Shown: positions 1 to 6,714 of the stretch, in pieces | Layout of the letters: each line of letters opens with the position of its first letter | Numbering within the stretch: position 1 is the stretch's first letter | Source: JAPYWM01 sp964489015 | GTDB lineage: Bacteria; Bacteroidota; Bacteroidia; SpSt-205 | DNA length: 64,000 nucleotides | NCBI GenBank assembly: GCA_964489015.1 | Contig: CAZAXD010000004.1 | Coordinates: 1 to 64,000 of the forward strand | Reading direction: 5' to 3' | Position numbers and translations under genes: made by a program | Notes under the pieces: generated by a model | Seen by the model: only the letters and a program-made list of their open reading frames with translations | The model's database searches: none | Told to the model about the DNA's origin: nothing

Positions 1-897
1 CTAGCTTTACGAGGGCTCTATTACGAGCTGTTTTTGCTTATTGTGGCCGCGTTAGGGTTCTGGAGTGCTTTATCAGTGCAGAGAAAATCGAAAAATAAGG
101 CCTTTTATCTGGGCTCGCCTGCGGAGCTTTTGGGGGCTTTGCTGGGCATTAGTATAGCCTATCATGTGTATGTGGGGGGTGATACGCACGTGGATCCGTT
201 AGAAATAAGCCGGTTTCTATTTATGGGGCTGGGTCCTGTGCTGGTATTAGCGGGGGGATGGATAGCGAAGCGGCGGCGCTGGTTGGGTCTCGGCTTGGTG
301 GGGCTTGTAGCCATGGGGGCACCCTCGCGTCGACTGGATTGGGAAGCCCTCCGTCCTGCTCGACTCTATACCGCTCTCACGGAGTCCCCAATCAAAGGGG
401 CCCGGTGGACTGCGGCGGTCTTCCATTTTGATCTAAGTGTGCCCTTCCCCAAAGGGCAAGTGGTAGCGGTGACAGCCGCGGGGACGTTGCCTTACTTCTT
501 CAAAGGGTATCGTTACCTGGACGTAATAGGCCTTTGCTCGGCATTCAGAGAAGTAGATTATGACGCGGTCCGCTGCCCATCCCCATGGTACTCGCTGGGG
601 ATGATCTACCTCCCCGGGCATACGGTGAGTCTCTGGAAGCGAGCGATTCGGGAAGCAGATGTCGTGGTAGCGGTTCCCGTCCGATGCGAAGATAGACCCC
701 CTCGGGAACCGTCTAAAAATTTTCTCTGTCGCTGGGGTGATGCGGTCTGCTGTGAGAGCTTTTCCCTAAGCGGCTTCTTCGGTACGAAAGCCATGCAGCA
801 GACCTTTTGTGAAACCTTTAAGCCGGTAGACTCAGTACGAGATGAACAGGGTTATCCTATTTTTTGGGTGCGTCCGGGGGGGGAGATATTTAGGTAG
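1..897 (+). CDS. GT-C-like membrane glycosyltransferase, 5'-truncated by the window edge
   Basis: The frame is open to the left edge, so the start codon and the N-terminal half, where the catalytic acidic loop of GT-C enzymes would sit, are missing. The visible part has several hydrophobic segments followed by a soluble C-terminal region of about 170 residues. Motifs YVGGDT, SRFLFM, AGTLPYF, DVIGLCS and PGHT recur in the same order in the next gene (YVGGDT, SRFLFM, AGTYPYF, DILGLCS, PGHT), so the two are tandem paralogs. By family analogy this is an inner-membrane enzyme using a lipid-linked sugar donor for surface glycans; donor and acceptor cannot be inferred. The family call rests mainly on the complete paralog. 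The soluble tail is rich in Cys (for example in VCCESF), which is unusual for an envelope protein. Confidence 0.7.
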   Translation, partial: LALRGLYYELFLLIVAALGFWSALSVQRKSKNKAFYLGSPAELLGALLGISIAYHVYVGGDTHVDPLEISRFLFMGLGPVLVLAGGWIAKRRRWLGLGLVGLVAMGAPSRRLDWEALRPARLYTALTESPIKGARWTAAVFHFDLSVPFPKGQVVAVTAAGTLPYFFKGYRYLDVIGLCSAFREVDYDAVRCPSPWYSLGMIYLPGHTVSLWKRAIREADVVVAVPVRCEDRPPREPSKNFLCRWGDAVCCESFSLSGFFGTKAMQQTFCETFKPVDSVRDEQGYPIFWVRPGGEIFR

Positions 898-979
898 TAT
901 CATAAAACTTTTTGACTAAGTCGTGTCAGGATTTCTTTCTTAAAATGTTATAACTCTGAGATGAGGCATACCCAGCCCG

Positions 980-987
980 TATATTTG
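980..987 (+). promoter_or_regulatory. -7 promoter box TATATTTG, 4 nt before the start codon
   Basis: Matches the Bacteroidota -7 consensus TAnnTTTG. The gap to the ATG at 992 is 4 nt, so transcription probably starts at the ATG itself. No clear -33 TTG is seen at the usual distance. Confidence 0.7.
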
Positions 988-991
988 TCCC

Positions 992-2596
992 ATGAGGCCC
1001 ATACCTGCATTTAGAAAGCTATCTCCATGGTTTTGGCCCTTATTAGCGGCTGAAGTGGGGGCGGTTCTCATCATCCTAGCAGCCCATATTCAGGTCTTAG
1101 AGAGAGGCGGGCTTCGATTTATCCTAATTGATGATGCGATGATCTCAATGAGCTACGCTCGTTCTTTAGCAGAGGGGTGTGGCCTAGTGTGGTATTGTGG
1201 AGCAGAGCGCGTAGAAGGATTTACAAACTTCCTCTGGACACTCTATATGGCTTTGTGGCATGTAATGGGTATTAGCGAGAATTATACGTCTTTACCGATT
1301 TTGCTAACGGGTTTGGTGACATTAGGGCTACAAATACACAAACTGTATCAGATAGGCGAATTGATAGGTGGGGAGAAGGTTGGAATCTATGCAGCCTGGC
1401 TTGGTGCTTTGTGGATGTCTAGCTGGCGGTGGCATGTGAGCGGCTTAGAAACAGGGTTTCTGGTGCTTATCCTGCTCTGGCTAGTGATATGGGCACTTAG
1501 GGGACACTGGGGGTGGTGGGCGTGGGTGCTAGCTGGCGTAGGTGTCCTAATAAGAATGGATTTTGCCCTTTGGGCTATGGCGATAGCCGTCTGGTGGAGC
1601 CTCTGGGCAAGAAAATGGGTCCCCCTCCTGTGGATAGGAAGTGGTGTAATAGGAGCAGTCATTTTCCTAACCGCTTTTCGCCTTCTTTATTATGAAGCTT
1701 GGGTCCCCAATACCTATCTCGTCAAGGTCGGACTTATGCCCTTTCACCTTCGGCTAATAAATGGTTTTCTCATGCTTTTGCGAGCTATTTTTTTCAACTT
1801 ACCCACCGTAGCACTGCTGATAATTAGCATGATTCATTTAAGGCACGATCTATTTCGGTGGATAAGATTGGAAAAGATCAGATATGATCGAGCTTTGCTA
1901 CTTGGTTGCTTTTTAGTGGGTGTGTTATATCACTTATACGTTGGAGGTGACACCTGGGAGTATCCATGGGCTACTAGCCGCTTTCTGTTTATGTCTATTA
2001 CCGCGGCACTTCCTCTAATTGGGATTGTGACTAGCCAATGGTTACATGGACTGAGGGTGCTTGCTTTATTACTTCACGCCTGGGGTATGCCTACCCCTTC
2101 TCTCAAAGTAGAGATGATGCGCTTTCCTAGCCTGATGAGATTTTTAGCTAATTTCTGCGTGCAATCCATAAGGGAGAGATACAATGTCTTTCACGCATCA
2201 ACCCTGCCTGCAGAGCTAAGAGCTAAGAAGGTCGCTGTGAGCATAGCTGGCACGTATCCCTATTTCAATCGAAGTATTCACTGGATAGATATTTTAGGAT
2301 TATGTTCTAGAATTGATTCTGGTTATGAATTAGACCTTTGTAATGAGAAGTTCGAATTAAATATGGCCCTGTATCATCCAGGACATACAATATACCTCTG
2401 GTCTAGGGTTCTAAGAGAAGCGGATGCCTTAGCAAGTCCACCCTTAGCGTGCGAGGAAGCACAATTCCCCAAATGGAAAGCTCGATTCTGTGATGCTCTA
2501 GTACATGGCCAGGCCTCCAAAAGCTTATGTATGCAATTTAGACGCATAAACCATGAAGGAGACCCTTCCTATCAATTATGGCTACGGATTAGATAA
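992..2596 (+). CDS. GT-C-like membrane glycosyltransferase, complete paralog
   Basis: A 534-residue polytopic membrane protein. After the first membrane segment comes IDDAMISMSYARSLAEG, then RVEGFTNFLWTLYMALWH and later EAWVPNTY; this combination is typical of GT-C enzymes of the AftB/ArnT-like type, in which the acidic DD pair in the first periplasmic loop is catalytic. About ten hydrophobic segments precede a soluble C-terminal domain shared with the upstream gene. The start is set by the -7 box 4 nt upstream. The gene is visibly more AT-rich than most of the window (the line starting at 1741 has 21 G/C in 60) and uses many AGA and ATA codons, which suggests recent acquisition or relaxed selection. 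Likely role: adding a sugar to a surface polysaccharide or glycoprotein; specificity unknown. Confidence 0.75.
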   Translation: MRPIPAFRKLSPWFWPLLAAEVGAVLIILAAHIQVLERGGLRFILIDDAMISMSYARSLAEGCGLVWYCGAERVEGFTNFLWTLYMALWHVMGISENYTSLPILLTGLVTLGLQIHKLYQIGELIGGEKVGIYAAWLGALWMSSWRWHVSGLETGFLVLILLWLVIWALRGHWGWWAWVLAGVGVLIRMDFALWAMAIAVWWSLWARKWVPLLWIGSGVIGAVIFLTAFRLLYYEAWVPNTYLVKVGLMPFHLRLINGFLMLLRAIFFNLPTVALLIISMIHLRHDLFRWIRLEKIRYDRALLLGCFLVGVLYHLYVGGDTWEYPWATSRFLFMSITAALPLIGIVTSQWLHGLRVLALLLHAWGMPTPSLKVEMMRFPSLMRFLANFCVQSIRERYNVFHASTLPAELRAKKVAVSIAGTYPYFNRSIHWIDILGLCSRIDSGYELDLCNEKFELNMALYHPGHTIYLWSRVLREADALASPPLACEEAQFPKWKARFCDALVHGQASKSLCMQFRRINHEGDPSYQLWLRIR

Positions 2597-2764
2597 GGCA
2601 TGCTGCAGTGTGTATCCAGGACTTTCAAACATGGGCTATTTTGCTTAGTGGCAGGAATGGTGGAGAGAGTGCAGTTAGTTCACTGAAGGCTGGGTGCTCA
2701 AGTAGCATCTTTGCCAGGCGTGGCAGGTCTATAGGCCCTAGGGGAAGTGGGCTAGAGAATTCTG

Positions 2765-2772
2765 TATCTTTG
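2765..2772 (+). promoter_or_regulatory. -7 promoter box TATCTTTG for tRNA-Arg
   Basis: The box ends 4 nt before the first base of the mature tRNA, the same spacing seen before start codons of leaderless mRNAs in this window. The implied transcript has no 5' leader or almost none. Confidence 0.7.
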
Positions 2773-2776
2773 CCCC

Positions 2777-2848
2777 GGCCCCATAGTTCAAGGGATAGAA
2801 CGTGAGCCTCCGGAGCTCAAGATCCAGGTTCGAGTCCTGGTGGGGCTA
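2777..2848 (+). tRNA. tRNA-Arg (anticodon CCG)
   Basis: A full cloverleaf can be folded: acceptor GGCCCCA/TGGGGCT with a G1-U72 wobble, U8, D arm GTTC/GAAC with GG in the loop, anticodon stem TGAGC/GCTCA around CTCCGGA (anticodon CCG, reads CGG), T arm CCAGG/CCTGG around TTCGAGT, discriminator A. The CCA tail is not encoded. The gene has its own promoter box immediately upstream and is followed 36 nt later by the EEP phosphoesterase gene. Confidence 0.93.
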
Positions 2849-2884
2849 CCCCAGCTAAGCTCGCCTAAAGCGGGCCCAGCTACT

Positions 2885-4018
2885 ATGCGCAAGGTAGGGC
2901 GAGTCCTTGCCTATGCAGTTGGTGTCTTCGGGGTGCTAGTAGCCTTGCTGCTATTTATCCTGTTGGGCACGGATTGGTGGGTTTGTCATCATGGCGAGGT
3001 AGAGCCAGCAGATATCTATACGGCTACTCAGGCTCAGCCTGCCTCGCCCAAAGACACGCTTGTTGTCATGACCTGGAATATCAAATTTGGTGGGGCGCGC
3101 ATCGATTTTTTCTTCGACTGCTATGGCGATCGCGTGCACATGACGAAATCCGAGGTCATCGACAATTTAGAGGGGCTTTTGCGAAAGATTCGTCAAGTCA
3201 ACCCGGATATCCTGCTTATTCAAGAGCTTGATCGCTTTTCTAAGCGATCGGCGGGTATAGACATGCTACGTTTCTTGGCCGAGCGAAGCGGCTTGCCTTA
3301 TGCGGCTTATGCGTCGCAGTGGGATGTATGGTACGTCCCCAAGCGTGGCCTAGGCCGTATCAATTCTGGTAACGCTATCTTTACTCGGTGGCCTATTGAT
3401 ACGGCCTATCGGGTCCCGCTTCCCCTTGTAGCGGGTTATCCCTGGTGGTACAAGCTTTTTTATCTCCGCCGGAATCTCTTGGTCGCTCGCATACAAGGCC
3501 TAGCGCAGCCTTTGTGGGCAGTTAATACGCACTTAGAGGCTTATGTGCCAGGGGGGGATAGCACGCGGTATCACCAGCTCCAGATTCTGAAGACCTTTTT
3601 AGATAGCCTGACGCAGGCGGGAGCCATTTGGATCGCTGGCGGTGATCTGAATACGGTCCCACCCGGTACGAAAAAGCTAAAGGATTTCGATGACAATGCT
3701 TGTAAGGCGATCGACCCGGATTTTGTAGCCGATGACTATACGGCAGAGGTAAATTGGTTAATGCCTTTTTATCAGCGCTACCAGGAGGTGATTCCCTTAG
3801 CGGTCTATCAAGCGCGAGAAGAGGACTTTTATTCGCACACCGTCAATGACCGGGGCTGGTGGAATCGCAGGCTAGATTACCTTTTTACAAATGGGCATTG
3901 GCTAGAGGGGATGGTGCATCAAGATAGCAGCAAGGGGGGCATGAATACCTTTAGCCTTTCTGACCATGCGCCTGTTGTAGGGCGCTGGACTTTCAGTGCT
4001 GAGCGGCTTTCGCCGTAG
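2885..4018 (+). CDS. membrane-anchored endonuclease/exonuclease/phosphatase family protein
   Basis: A 377-residue protein starting at MRKVGRVLAYAVG; an upstream in-frame start at 2840 lies inside the tRNA and was rejected. An N-terminal membrane helix (about residues 5-30) is followed by an EEP domain (DNase I-like fold). Signature pieces are visible in order: TWNIKFGG, LIQELDR (catalytic Glu region), NTHLEA (His), GGDLNT (Asp/Asn) and LSDHAPVVG (Asp-His at the C-terminus). These residues form the metal-dependent phosphodiester cleavage site of the family. The anchor suggests action at the outer face of the inner membrane on a nucleic acid or phosphoester; the substrate cannot be deduced. Its last 26 bp overlap the end of the convergent thioredoxin-fold gene. 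Confidence 0.85.
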   Translation: MRKVGRVLAYAVGVFGVLVALLLFILLGTDWWVCHHGEVEPADIYTATQAQPASPKDTLVVMTWNIKFGGARIDFFFDCYGDRVHMTKSEVIDNLEGLLRKIRQVNPDILLIQELDRFSKRSAGIDMLRFLAERSGLPYAAYASQWDVWYVPKRGLGRINSGNAIFTRWPIDTAYRVPLPLVAGYPWWYKLFYLRRNLLVARIQGLAQPLWAVNTHLEAYVPGGDSTRYHQLQILKTFLDSLTQAGAIWIAGGDLNTVPPGTKKLKDFDDNACKAIDPDFVADDYTAEVNWLMPFYQRYQEVIPLAVYQAREEDFYSHTVNDRGWWNRRLDYLFTNGHWLEGMVHQDSSKGGMNTFSLSDHAPVVGRWTFSAERLSP

Positions 4019-4955
4019 AGACCAGCTGCTGTAACCTATTCAGAGCGGGGTCTTGAGACGGGATCTCGCGCTGAGCTTCTTTGAGGGCCGTGTGGGCTTC
4101 TGGCAGGCGGTTTAGCTTGTAAGCCAGGGCCGCTTGCGTAAGAAAAGCTTGGCTAGTCGGGTCTTTGCGAATCGTGAATGATATCCACTGATAGGCCTCC
4201 GGTGGTGGGGGGGAGGTCCAGTATATCAGGGTATAGGCAGTCAACCAGTGGGCTTGGGTGGGGGAAAGTCGATTTTTTTGAAACAGTTCTTGATGAAGCA
4301 GGCGCAGGGCTAGCTCGGTCTGTCCGCGGTGATACTGAGTGAGCGCCTCTAAGACATCCTTAGCGGGGGCATTGAGAGGAGATAAAGCACTCTGAGCGCC
4401 TTCCCAATCTTTTTGGGTTATAGCCGAGTGCCATTTCTCGTAGGTGGCCCAGAATCCTGTATCCCAAGCTTCCCGCGCTACGTCCGATAGGTAGACTTGA
4501 TAGACTTCTATAAAGTCAGGCCATGTCGCAGGCTTTGTATGGCTCTGCTTTTTATACGCCTGCTCGTATTGGGTCATGAGCCGAAGGAGCGTCGGAGCAT
4601 CGACATAGCCCACATAGCGCCCTAGCTCCTGGCCCGTGGGATCCAGAAAAAGAAGCGTAGGAAAGGCCCGTATCTTGAAGCGATTGCTTAGGGTAGGCCC
4701 CTCCCCTCTTTCTGCATCGATTCGATAGGCTACGTAGTTTTTGGCCACATAACTACCTACCTCGGGATTGGAGAAGGTGTTTCTTTCTAGCATTTTGCAG
4801 GGTCCACACCAAACGGCATAAAAGTCCACAAAAATAGGGCGATTCAGACGCTGGGCTTCCTTGAGGAGATCGTTCCATTTGCCTTCGAAAAAGGCGATAC
4901 CCGTTGCCTTCTGGCCCCACACAAGGAGCAGGGCGCCTATGAAAATCCAGCACAT
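3993..4955 (-). CDS. thioredoxin-fold protein with C-terminal helical repeats
   Basis: 320 residues from the start chosen here. The open frame continues upstream to 5237, but a TAATTTTG promoter box ending 3 nt before the ATG at 4955 and a hydrophobic N-terminus (MCWIFIGALLLVW) mark this as the real start. A signal or anchor helix is followed by a thioredoxin-like domain with active-site VWCGPCK and the conserved cis-Pro stretch IRAFPTLLF. The C-terminal half has helical, TPR-like repeats (for example QAHWLTAYTLIYW and ALAYKLNRLPEAHTAL). By family knowledge it is a periplasmic thiol-disulfide oxidoreductase or DsbD-gamma-like protein, partners unknown. It is convergent with the EEP gene, sharing 26 bp. 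Confidence 0.85.
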   Translation of the reverse strand: MCWIFIGALLLVWGQKATGIAFFEGKWNDLLKEAQRLNRPIFVDFYAVWCGPCKMLERNTFSNPEVGSYVAKNYVAYRIDAERGEGPTLSNRFKIRAFPTLLFLDPTGQELGRYVGYVDAPTLLRLMTQYEQAYKKQSHTKPATWPDFIEVYQVYLSDVAREAWDTGFWATYEKWHSAITQKDWEGAQSALSPLNAPAKDVLEALTQYHRGQTELALRLLHQELFQKNRLSPTQAHWLTAYTLIYWTSPPPPEAYQWISFTIRKDPTSQAFLTQAALAYKLNRLPEAHTALKEAQREIPSQDPALNRLQQLVSTAKAAQH

Positions 4956-4958
4956 TCC

Positions 4959-4966
4959 CAAAATTA
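4959..4966 (-). promoter_or_regulatory. -7 promoter box TAATTTTG, 3 nt before the start codon
   Basis: Read on the minus strand. It fixes the start of the thioredoxin-fold gene at 4955 and argues against the 94-codon upstream extension of that frame. The rest of the roughly 295-bp region to 5250 shows no gene or RNA that I can recognise apart from the histone-gene promoter. Confidence 0.65.
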
Positions 4967-5218
4967 AGTAAAAAGCCCTGTACAGGGAGCCACCGTGGAA
5001 AAGTGCGCTTTGGGCGCCAAAGGCAGCTTTAATTAATCGAGTGTAGCGTAGAAGCGCTAAGGAAAAGAACTCTGAATCCGGTCTTTGATCTTTTGCTGTT
5101 GGGGAGCTAATTTTAGGAGACCTTCTTATCCGCGATACATAAGGTTGGCTCATACAGAGGGTGGATGGATTGTGGAATCGCATGCTATCAGCGGGGCGTA
5201 TAATTTGGAAAATCTGTT

Positions 5219-5226
5219 TACCTTTG
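5219..5226 (+). promoter_or_regulatory. -7 promoter box TACCTTTG for the histone-like gene
   Basis: Perfect consensus box. The start codon is 24 nt downstream at 5251, so this transcript should carry a short leader of about 20 nt, unlike most genes here. Confidence 0.6.
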
Positions 5227-5250
5227 ATGAAGCCCAAATCAAATAGTCGT

Positions 5251-5514
5251 ATGGCTAAGCGTCATGAAGAGCTCGAGAAAGTCGTAAGCGAAGTGATTGT
5301 AGACCTTCGCAAGTTTTATGACGACGGCAACAAAGCCGCTGGTACGCGTGCCCGGAAGGGTCTTTTGGCCCTCAAAAATTGGGCACACGAGGTTCGCAAA
5401 GAAATCGCTGCGACTCGTAGCGCTGCTGAGCAAAAAGCGTCCGGCAAGCCGGCTAGTGCTAGCACGTCTGCTGCTAAACCCGCCAAGCCCGCTGCCAAGC
5501 TGAAGAAGAAATAG
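5251..5514 (+). CDS. histone H1-like (Hc1-type) DNA-binding protein
   Basis: An 87-residue basic protein. The N-terminal 55 residues (MAKRHEELEKVVSEVIVDL...) are helical, and the tail from about residue 60 is a low-complexity run of Ala, Lys and Pro ending in KLKKK, typical of the H1-like proteins of Bacteroidota and Chlamydiae. Family role: non-specific DNA binding and nucleoid compaction. The start was chosen at 5251 rather than the in-frame ATG at 5161 because the extra 30 residues are not family-like and the promoter box lies between the two. It is followed by tRNA-Glu on the same strand with its own promoter. Confidence 0.88.
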   Translation: MAKRHEELEKVVSEVIVDLRKFYDDGNKAAGTRARKGLLALKNWAHEVRKEIAATRSAAEQKASGKPASASTSAAKPAKPAAKLKKK

Positions 5515-5537
5515 GCTTGCATTTGTCTAAAGCTTTG

Positions 5538-5545
5538 TACCTTTG
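5538..5545 (+). promoter_or_regulatory. -7 box TACCTTTG with a -33 TTG, promoter of tRNA-Glu
   Basis: Perfect -7 box. A TTG lies 18 nt upstream of it, the spacing expected for the -33 element. The mature tRNA starts 13 nt after the box. Confidence 0.7.
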
Positions 5546-5558
5546 CCCTGTCCAGATT

Positions 5559-5632
5559 GCCCCGTTCGTCTAGCCCGGTTAGGACACCTCTCTTTCAAGG
5601 AGGAAACAGGGGTTCAAATCCCCTACGGGGTA
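5559..5632 (+). tRNA. tRNA-Glu (anticodon TTC)
   Basis: Cloverleaf: acceptor GCCCCGT/ACGGGGT (again G1-U72), U8, D stem GTCT/GGAC type with GG in the loop, anticodon stem CCTCT/GGAGG around CTTTCAA (anticodon TTC), T arm AGGGG/CCCCT around TTCAAAT, discriminator A, CCA not encoded. It lies between the histone-like gene and the convergent pyrD, whose stop is 8 nt beyond the tRNA. Confidence 0.94.
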
Positions 5633-5640
5633 CGGCTGGT

Positions 5641-6600
5641 TTAGGGCAAAGGCCCGATTAGTGCTTTTGGCAAGTTTGGCCCTTCGTAAATCAGGCTAGT
5701 GTAGACCTGGCATAAAGTGGCGCCCCAGTCTGTTACCTCCTCTAGGTCTGTCCTGCTAAATATCCCTCCGCAGCCTATAATAGGAAGTCCCGTGGTCCTT
5801 AGCTGTCGAATCAGCTCAGTCCTTAGGGGCTTTAGTGGCTTTCCACTTACGCCGCCAGGTCCCAGGTGGGCGTAGGTAATTTGGGTTGTGGTATTTCCTG
5901 CGATAAAGCCAGCTATGCCCTGCTCGATAGCCCACTTCCCAATCGCTTCTATTTCTGTCGGCGACAAATCAGGCGAGAGTTTGACTAGGAGTGGTGCTTG
6001 TTTGAGATTGTGTTTCTGGATGGCCTCGACGATGCGTGTCAGCGCTTCTGGGCTTTGCAGGCACCTTAGGCCTGGTGTATTTGGAGAACTTACATTAATT
6101 ACAAAGTAGTCTCCTAAGTCATAGAGAATCTGCATAGCCTCGGCATAGTCTTTGTGAGCCTCTTCGAGAGGGGTCATTTTGTTTTTGCCTAAATTAATGC
6201 CCACAATTAGCCCGCTTGGGCGGCTTTGTAGATTTTGGGCGACGATGCGTGCGCCCAGGCTATTGAAGCCCATGCGATTGAGGAGGGCTTGGTCGGCGGG
6301 AATGCGAAAGAGGCGTGGTCTGGGGTTGCCGGGCTGCGGCTTCGGTGTCACCGTGCCTACTTCGACGAAAGCAAATCCAAGATGAGCCCAAAAAGCTAAG
6401 AGCTCTCCGTTTTTATCTAGTCCAGCCGCTAAGCCTAACCGGTGCGCAAAGTGTAGGCCCCACACTTCTACAGGCTCCGTAATAGGCGGTTTTTTATGCC
6501 AGAGCCCGAGCCTGTGGCCTATCTTGAGAAGGGCAAAAGTCAAGTCATGCGCTGTCTCCGCGGGTAGGCTAAATAGTAGGGCACGAGCCAGTGGCCACAT
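5641..6600 (-). CDS. pyrD: dihydroorotate dehydrogenase (quinone), class 2
   Basis: A 319-residue enzyme oxidising dihydroorotate to orotate in pyrimidine synthesis and passing electrons to the quinone pool. The N-terminal helical extension (SLPAETAHDLTFALLKIG) is the membrane-associating part characteristic of class 2. The FMN barrel follows with GLAAGLDKNGE, INLGKNK, the catalytic-serine motif NVSSPNTPGLR, and GCGGIFSRTD near the end. Length is slightly short for class 2 but all motifs are present. The start at 6600 is supported by a TAGATTTG box 4 nt upstream. Menaquinone made by the futalosine route encoded around 44-46 kb would be the natural electron acceptor (inference). Confidence 0.95.
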   Translation of the reverse strand: MWPLARALLFSLPAETAHDLTFALLKIGHRLGLWHKKPPITEPVEVWGLHFAHRLGLAAGLDKNGELLAFWAHLGFAFVEVGTVTPKPQPGNPRPRLFRIPADQALLNRMGFNSLGARIVAQNLQSRPSGLIVGINLGKNKMTPLEEAHKDYAEAMQILYDLGDYFVINVSSPNTPGLRCLQSPEALTRIVEAIQKHNLKQAPLLVKLSPDLSPTEIEAIGKWAIEQGIAGFIAGNTTTQITYAHLGPGGVSGKPLKPLRTELIRQLRTTGLPIIGCGGIFSRTDLEEVTDWGATLCQVYTSLIYEGPNLPKALIGPLP

Positions 6601-6604
6601 GCCA

Positions 6605-6612
6605 CAAATCTA
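6605..6612 (-). promoter_or_regulatory. -7 promoter box TAGATTTG of pyrD, 4 nt before the start codon
   Basis: Minus-strand consensus box; implies a leaderless pyrD mRNA. Confidence 0.65.
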
Positions 6613-6714
6613 CGCGGGCCATACCGTCGAAACTCCACAAGTAAAAAGGAACCATAACAAGCCAAGTAGTCTAAAGCTGGACCATTCCAGGCCTTTTTAG
6701 GTTTTAGGTTATGT

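Noticed and set aside
2608..2805. 65-residue ORF running into the tRNA-Arg gene
   Set aside because: Overlaps the tRNA, has no promoter box or recognisable protein features.
4956..5237. 94-codon N-terminal extension of the thioredoxin-fold frame
   Set aside because: The sequence is not family-like, and a -7 box plus signal-type N-terminus place the start at 4955.
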